23,939 nt of DNA, taken from NCBI GenBank assembly GCA_900767375.1, contig CAAFYX010000083.1:1-23939 (forward strand), in the 5' to 3' direction. This DNA comes from Rikenellaceae bacterium (GTDB taxonomy: Bacteria > Bacteroidota > Bacteroidia > Bacteroidales > UBA932). The notes beneath the pieces are model-generated. The model was not told where the DNA came from. It saw nothing but the letters and a program-made list of their open reading frames with translations, and did not search any database. A program made the position numbers and the translations under genes. Positions within the stretch are counted from its first letter, which is position 1. The number at the start of each line of letters is the position of its first letter. Below are positions 21,775 to 23,939 of this stretch, in pieces.

Positions 21775-23757
21775 CTATTTTTCTCTTCCGAGTTTCACTT
21801 TCACCTTTTTTTGAGCGGCCTTGAGCTTCTGCATCTCGGACATGATTTCGATCTGCCTGTCCTCCGATGCATCGGCAAGCTCCCGGATCAGCTCGTTCAG
21901 GCGGTTCTCGATGCGCTTTTCCACATAGACCAGGATGGCTTTCGGGACGAAGTTCACAAGCCAGGAGGACTTGGTCGTAAGGGCCTTCTCGAAATTCTCG
22001 ACGGTCAGCTGATGCCTTTCCGTCGAGAGCTCGGCAGTCACGAATGCCAGCTCCGTGTCCGGAGAGTTAAGGAGGGACTTGATGATATCCTGCTGGTCAT
22101 AACCCTCGTCATACTCCTTCATATATGCATCATACACCTTCCTCAGCGCGGAATTCAGGAAAGTGGTGCCGTCAGCCTCCAGGGAGGAGCGGATGAAATC
22201 CGCCACCGTAGGCTTGTCGTTCTCGTTGCCCGAATAGTAGTCGGAATCACTTTCAAAGTCGAGTATCTCCGTCCCGTCGGACAGGATGAAGGACAGAAGG
22301 TCCTTCTCCGCCTGAGCGACGATTTTGTTCTCTTCAATGTTGACCTGCGGCTCGGTCCGGACAGGGGCAGGAGCCTCCTGCTGAGGAGTGTACTCCGGAT
22401 CCAGGCCGGCCTCGATGCGCCTCCTGGCACGCTCTTCGAGCTTGCGCTCATCCTCCGCCTGCTGGAGCCTGTCCACCTTGACCCGCCTGGAAATGACGCT
22501 CCGGTCCATTTCAAATCGGCGCGCCAGCTCATCCTCGAACACCGAGCGTTTCACCGGATCCGGGATGACGGCCACCATGTCCGCTATTTCATTTATGAGG
22601 TTCGCCCGCTTGAGCGGATCGTTGGCCGGCAACGGGTTCACCAGAGCCATGTAGGATATGAAATCCATTTCGTTGGATGAGATGAAATCCTTCACCTCCT
22701 CCAGAGTATGCTTGCGGCAGAACGAGTCAGGATCGTCCCCGTCGGGGAAAAGCACGAGGGAGACGTTCATCCCCTCCTTCAGAATCATTCCGATAGCCCT
22801 CTGGGCGGCGTGTATGCCCGCCTTGTCACCGTCATACATCACCGTGATATTCTCGGTAAACTTCTTTATGGCCCTGATCTGCTCCTCGGTGAGGGCGGTG
22901 CCGCAGGAGGCGACGGTGTTTGTGATGCCTATCTGATGCATCGAGACCACGTCGACGTTGCCCTCGGCCAGATAGCACCGGTCAGACTTGGAGATCTCGC
23001 CTTTTGCCAGATAGATGCCGTACAGGGCGCGGCTCTTCACATATACCGGGGTCTCGGAGGAATTGATGTATTTCGCGATGTTCGGATCCGACTTCAGGGT
23101 ACGGCCGCTGTAGGCTATCACCCTGCCGCTCAGCGAATGGATCGGGAACATCGCCCTCTCGTGGAAACGGTCCACCAGGCGGCCGTCCTCGTACTGGTTG
23201 CAGAGGTTAGCCTCGATCAGATACTCGGGCTTGTAGCCTGCGGCCATGGCGGCGTCCGCCAGGGCGGTGCGCCCGGACGGCGCCCAGCCCAGCCCGAAAC
23301 GCTCAATGGTCCCATCGTCCAGACCGCGGCTATGGAGATAGTTCAGTCCCACACCGAAATCGGACTTGGACAGGAGACTGTCCACGTAGAACTTCTGAGC
23401 AAACTCCATCACGAGCATTATGCTCTCTGTCTTCTGCTTACGGACCAGATCCTCCGGGGACTCATCCTTCTCCTGTATTTCGATATGATATTTCTTTGCA
23501 AGATACTTCAGGGCATCCACGTACGAGCAATGCTCGTGCTCCATGACGAAGCCTACCGCCGACCCGGCCTTGCCGCACCCGAAGCACTTGAAGATGCCTT
23601 TTGACGGAGTCACATAGAATGAAGGGGTCTTTTCGTTATGGAAAGGGCAGCAGGCGACGAAACTGGCTCCGCGACGTTTCAGAGTCACGAAGTCGCTCAC
23701 CACCTCTTCGATTCTGGCGGAATCCAGGATTTGATTGACCGTCTCCTGTGGTATCAT
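21775..23757 (-). CDS. dnaG: DNA primase
   Basis: The 660-residue protein has the N-terminal CHC2 zinc ribbon (Cys37, His40, Cys58, Cys61: CCPFHNEKTPSF and KCFGCGKAG), the DnaG catalytic-core N-domain with YHIEIQEK and SGRTLKSDPNIAKYINSSET, and the Toprim motifs EGNVD (265-269) and YDGDKAG (308-314). A linker rich in Pro, Glu and Arg (about 425-475) leads to the C-terminal helicase-binding region, here divergent as usual. It makes RNA primers for the replication fork. Its ATG is 1 nt after the stop of the upstream gene (TAGCATG), so the two form one operon; metG follows 19 nt after its stop. Confidence 0.97.
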   Translation of the reverse strand: MIPQETVNQILDSARIEEVVSDFVTLKRRGASFVACCPFHNEKTPSFYVTPSKGIFKCFGCGKAGSAVGFVMEHEHCSYVDALKYLAKKYHIEIQEKDESPEDLVRKQKTESIMLVMEFAQKFYVDSLLSKSDFGVGLNYLHSRGLDDGTIERFGLGWAPSGRTALADAAMAAGYKPEYLIEANLCNQYEDGRLVDRFHERAMFPIHSLSGRVIAYSGRTLKSDPNIAKYINSSETPVYVKSRALYGIYLAKGEISKSDRCYLAEGNVDVVSMHQIGITNTVASCGTALTEEQIRAIKKFTENITVMYDGDKAGIHAAQRAIGMILKEGMNVSLVLFPDGDDPDSFCRKHTLEEVKDFISSNEMDFISYMALVNPLPANDPLKRANLINEIADMVAVIPDPVKRSVFEDELARRFEMDRSVISRRVKVDRLQQAEDERKLEERARRRIEAGLDPEYTPQQEAPAPVRTEPQVNIEENKIVAQAEKDLLSFILSDGTEILDFESDSDYYSGNENDKPTVADFIRSSLEADGTTFLNSALRKVYDAYMKEYDEGYDQQDIIKSLLNSPDTELAFVTAELSTERHQLTVENFEKALTTKSSWLVNFVPKAILVYVEKRIENRLNELIRELADASEDRQIEIMSEMQKLKAAQKKVKVKLGREK

Positions 23758-23758
23758 G

Positions 23759-23939
23759 CTATGAAGCTATTTCGCAAAGGAACTTGATACGCACCAGACG
23801 TATCTCCATCTCATCATAGTCCGAGGCGAGAGCGTCGATGGCATCCTTTATGGAGTCGGACTTGGCCTCATCCCTGAAGTAGTCATATATCTCGTCCACC
23901 ACATCATCGTCGATGTTCTGCTCGATGAAGTAGTTAAGG
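23759..23939 (-). CDS. Unidentified protein, C-terminal 60 residues only
   Basis: The minus-strand frame is open from the window edge to the TAG at 23759-23761. The visible C-terminus is helical and very acidic (IEQNIDDDVVDEIYDYFRDEAKSDSIKDAIDALASDYDEMEIRLVRIKFLCEIAS). It is placed 1 nt before dnaG, so it is cotranscribed. The family was not recognised; no function is assigned. Confidence 0.7.
   Translation of the reverse strand, partial: LNYFIEQNIDDDVVDEIYDYFRDEAKSDSIKDAIDALASDYDEMEIRLVRIKFLCEIAS

Overview
The window looks like chromosomal DNA of a Bacteroidota member, most likely an uncultured gut Bacteroidales. The evidence is of several kinds: a lipoprotein of fimbrillin-like appearance, an outer-membrane beta-barrel protein with a carboxypeptidase-regulatory-like N-terminus, a b558-type succinate dehydrogenase cytochrome, an L13 beginning MDTQSYKT, a secreted GH43 enzyme, and promoters of the Bacteroidota type (TTTG or TTG, 19-20 bp, then TAnnTTTG) in front of most transcription units. 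Shine-Dalgarno sequences are largely absent. By eye most of the window is rich in G+C (mid to upper fifties), while the first ~1.3 kb is visibly more AT-rich. The genus cannot be fixed from this sequence.

Layout: (1) 1-1370, minus strand: a truncated surface lipoprotein gene preceded by a 51-codon small gene, with a long palindrome-bearing leader. (2) 1372-4812: an outer-membrane beta-barrel gene (minus) divergent from a membrane-bound LytTR regulator (plus); a 41-bp near-palindrome lies exactly midway between their promoters. (3) 4802-5910: a two-gene split chromate-type transporter (minus), divergent from an SDR oxidoreductase (6041-6802, plus). (4) tRNA-Val(GAC), 6866-6940 (minus), with its own promoter and terminator. 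(5) 6984-9003: a DMT-family permease and glycerate kinase (minus), divergent from a HAD phosphatase and DUF418 membrane protein (9055-10850, plus). (6) 10851-11312: a non-coding stretch with many inverted repeats. (7) 11313-14209: ribosomal genes rpsB-tsf and rplM-rpsI (minus), then sdhC (14309-15040, minus). (8) 15153-19507, plus: pyrH, frr, an FMN-dependent alpha-hydroxy-acid-oxidase-like gene, a GH43 glycosidase and an O-methyltransferase, the last four almost without gaps. (9) 19508-19703: two strong inverted repeats between convergent operons. (10) 19704-23939, minus: metG, dnaG and the 3' end of an unidentified gene.

Most genes are translation and housekeeping genes (S2, EF-Ts, L13, S9, UMP kinase, RRF, MetRS, primase, tRNA-Val). 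The accessory content is surface and carbohydrate biology (lipoprotein, beta-barrel, GH43) and transport (chromate family, DMT). Start sites were revised where an upstream TTG lay inside a -7 promoter box (glycerate kinase, metG) or where the promoter lies inside the longest open frame (LytTR gene). The most interesting unexplained features are the intergenic palindromes at 3822-3862, 10897-10981, 11159-11244 and 19536-19581, the small gene 959-1114, a succinate dehydrogenase cytochrome gene without its partner subunits, and several transcripts predicted to be nearly leaderless.
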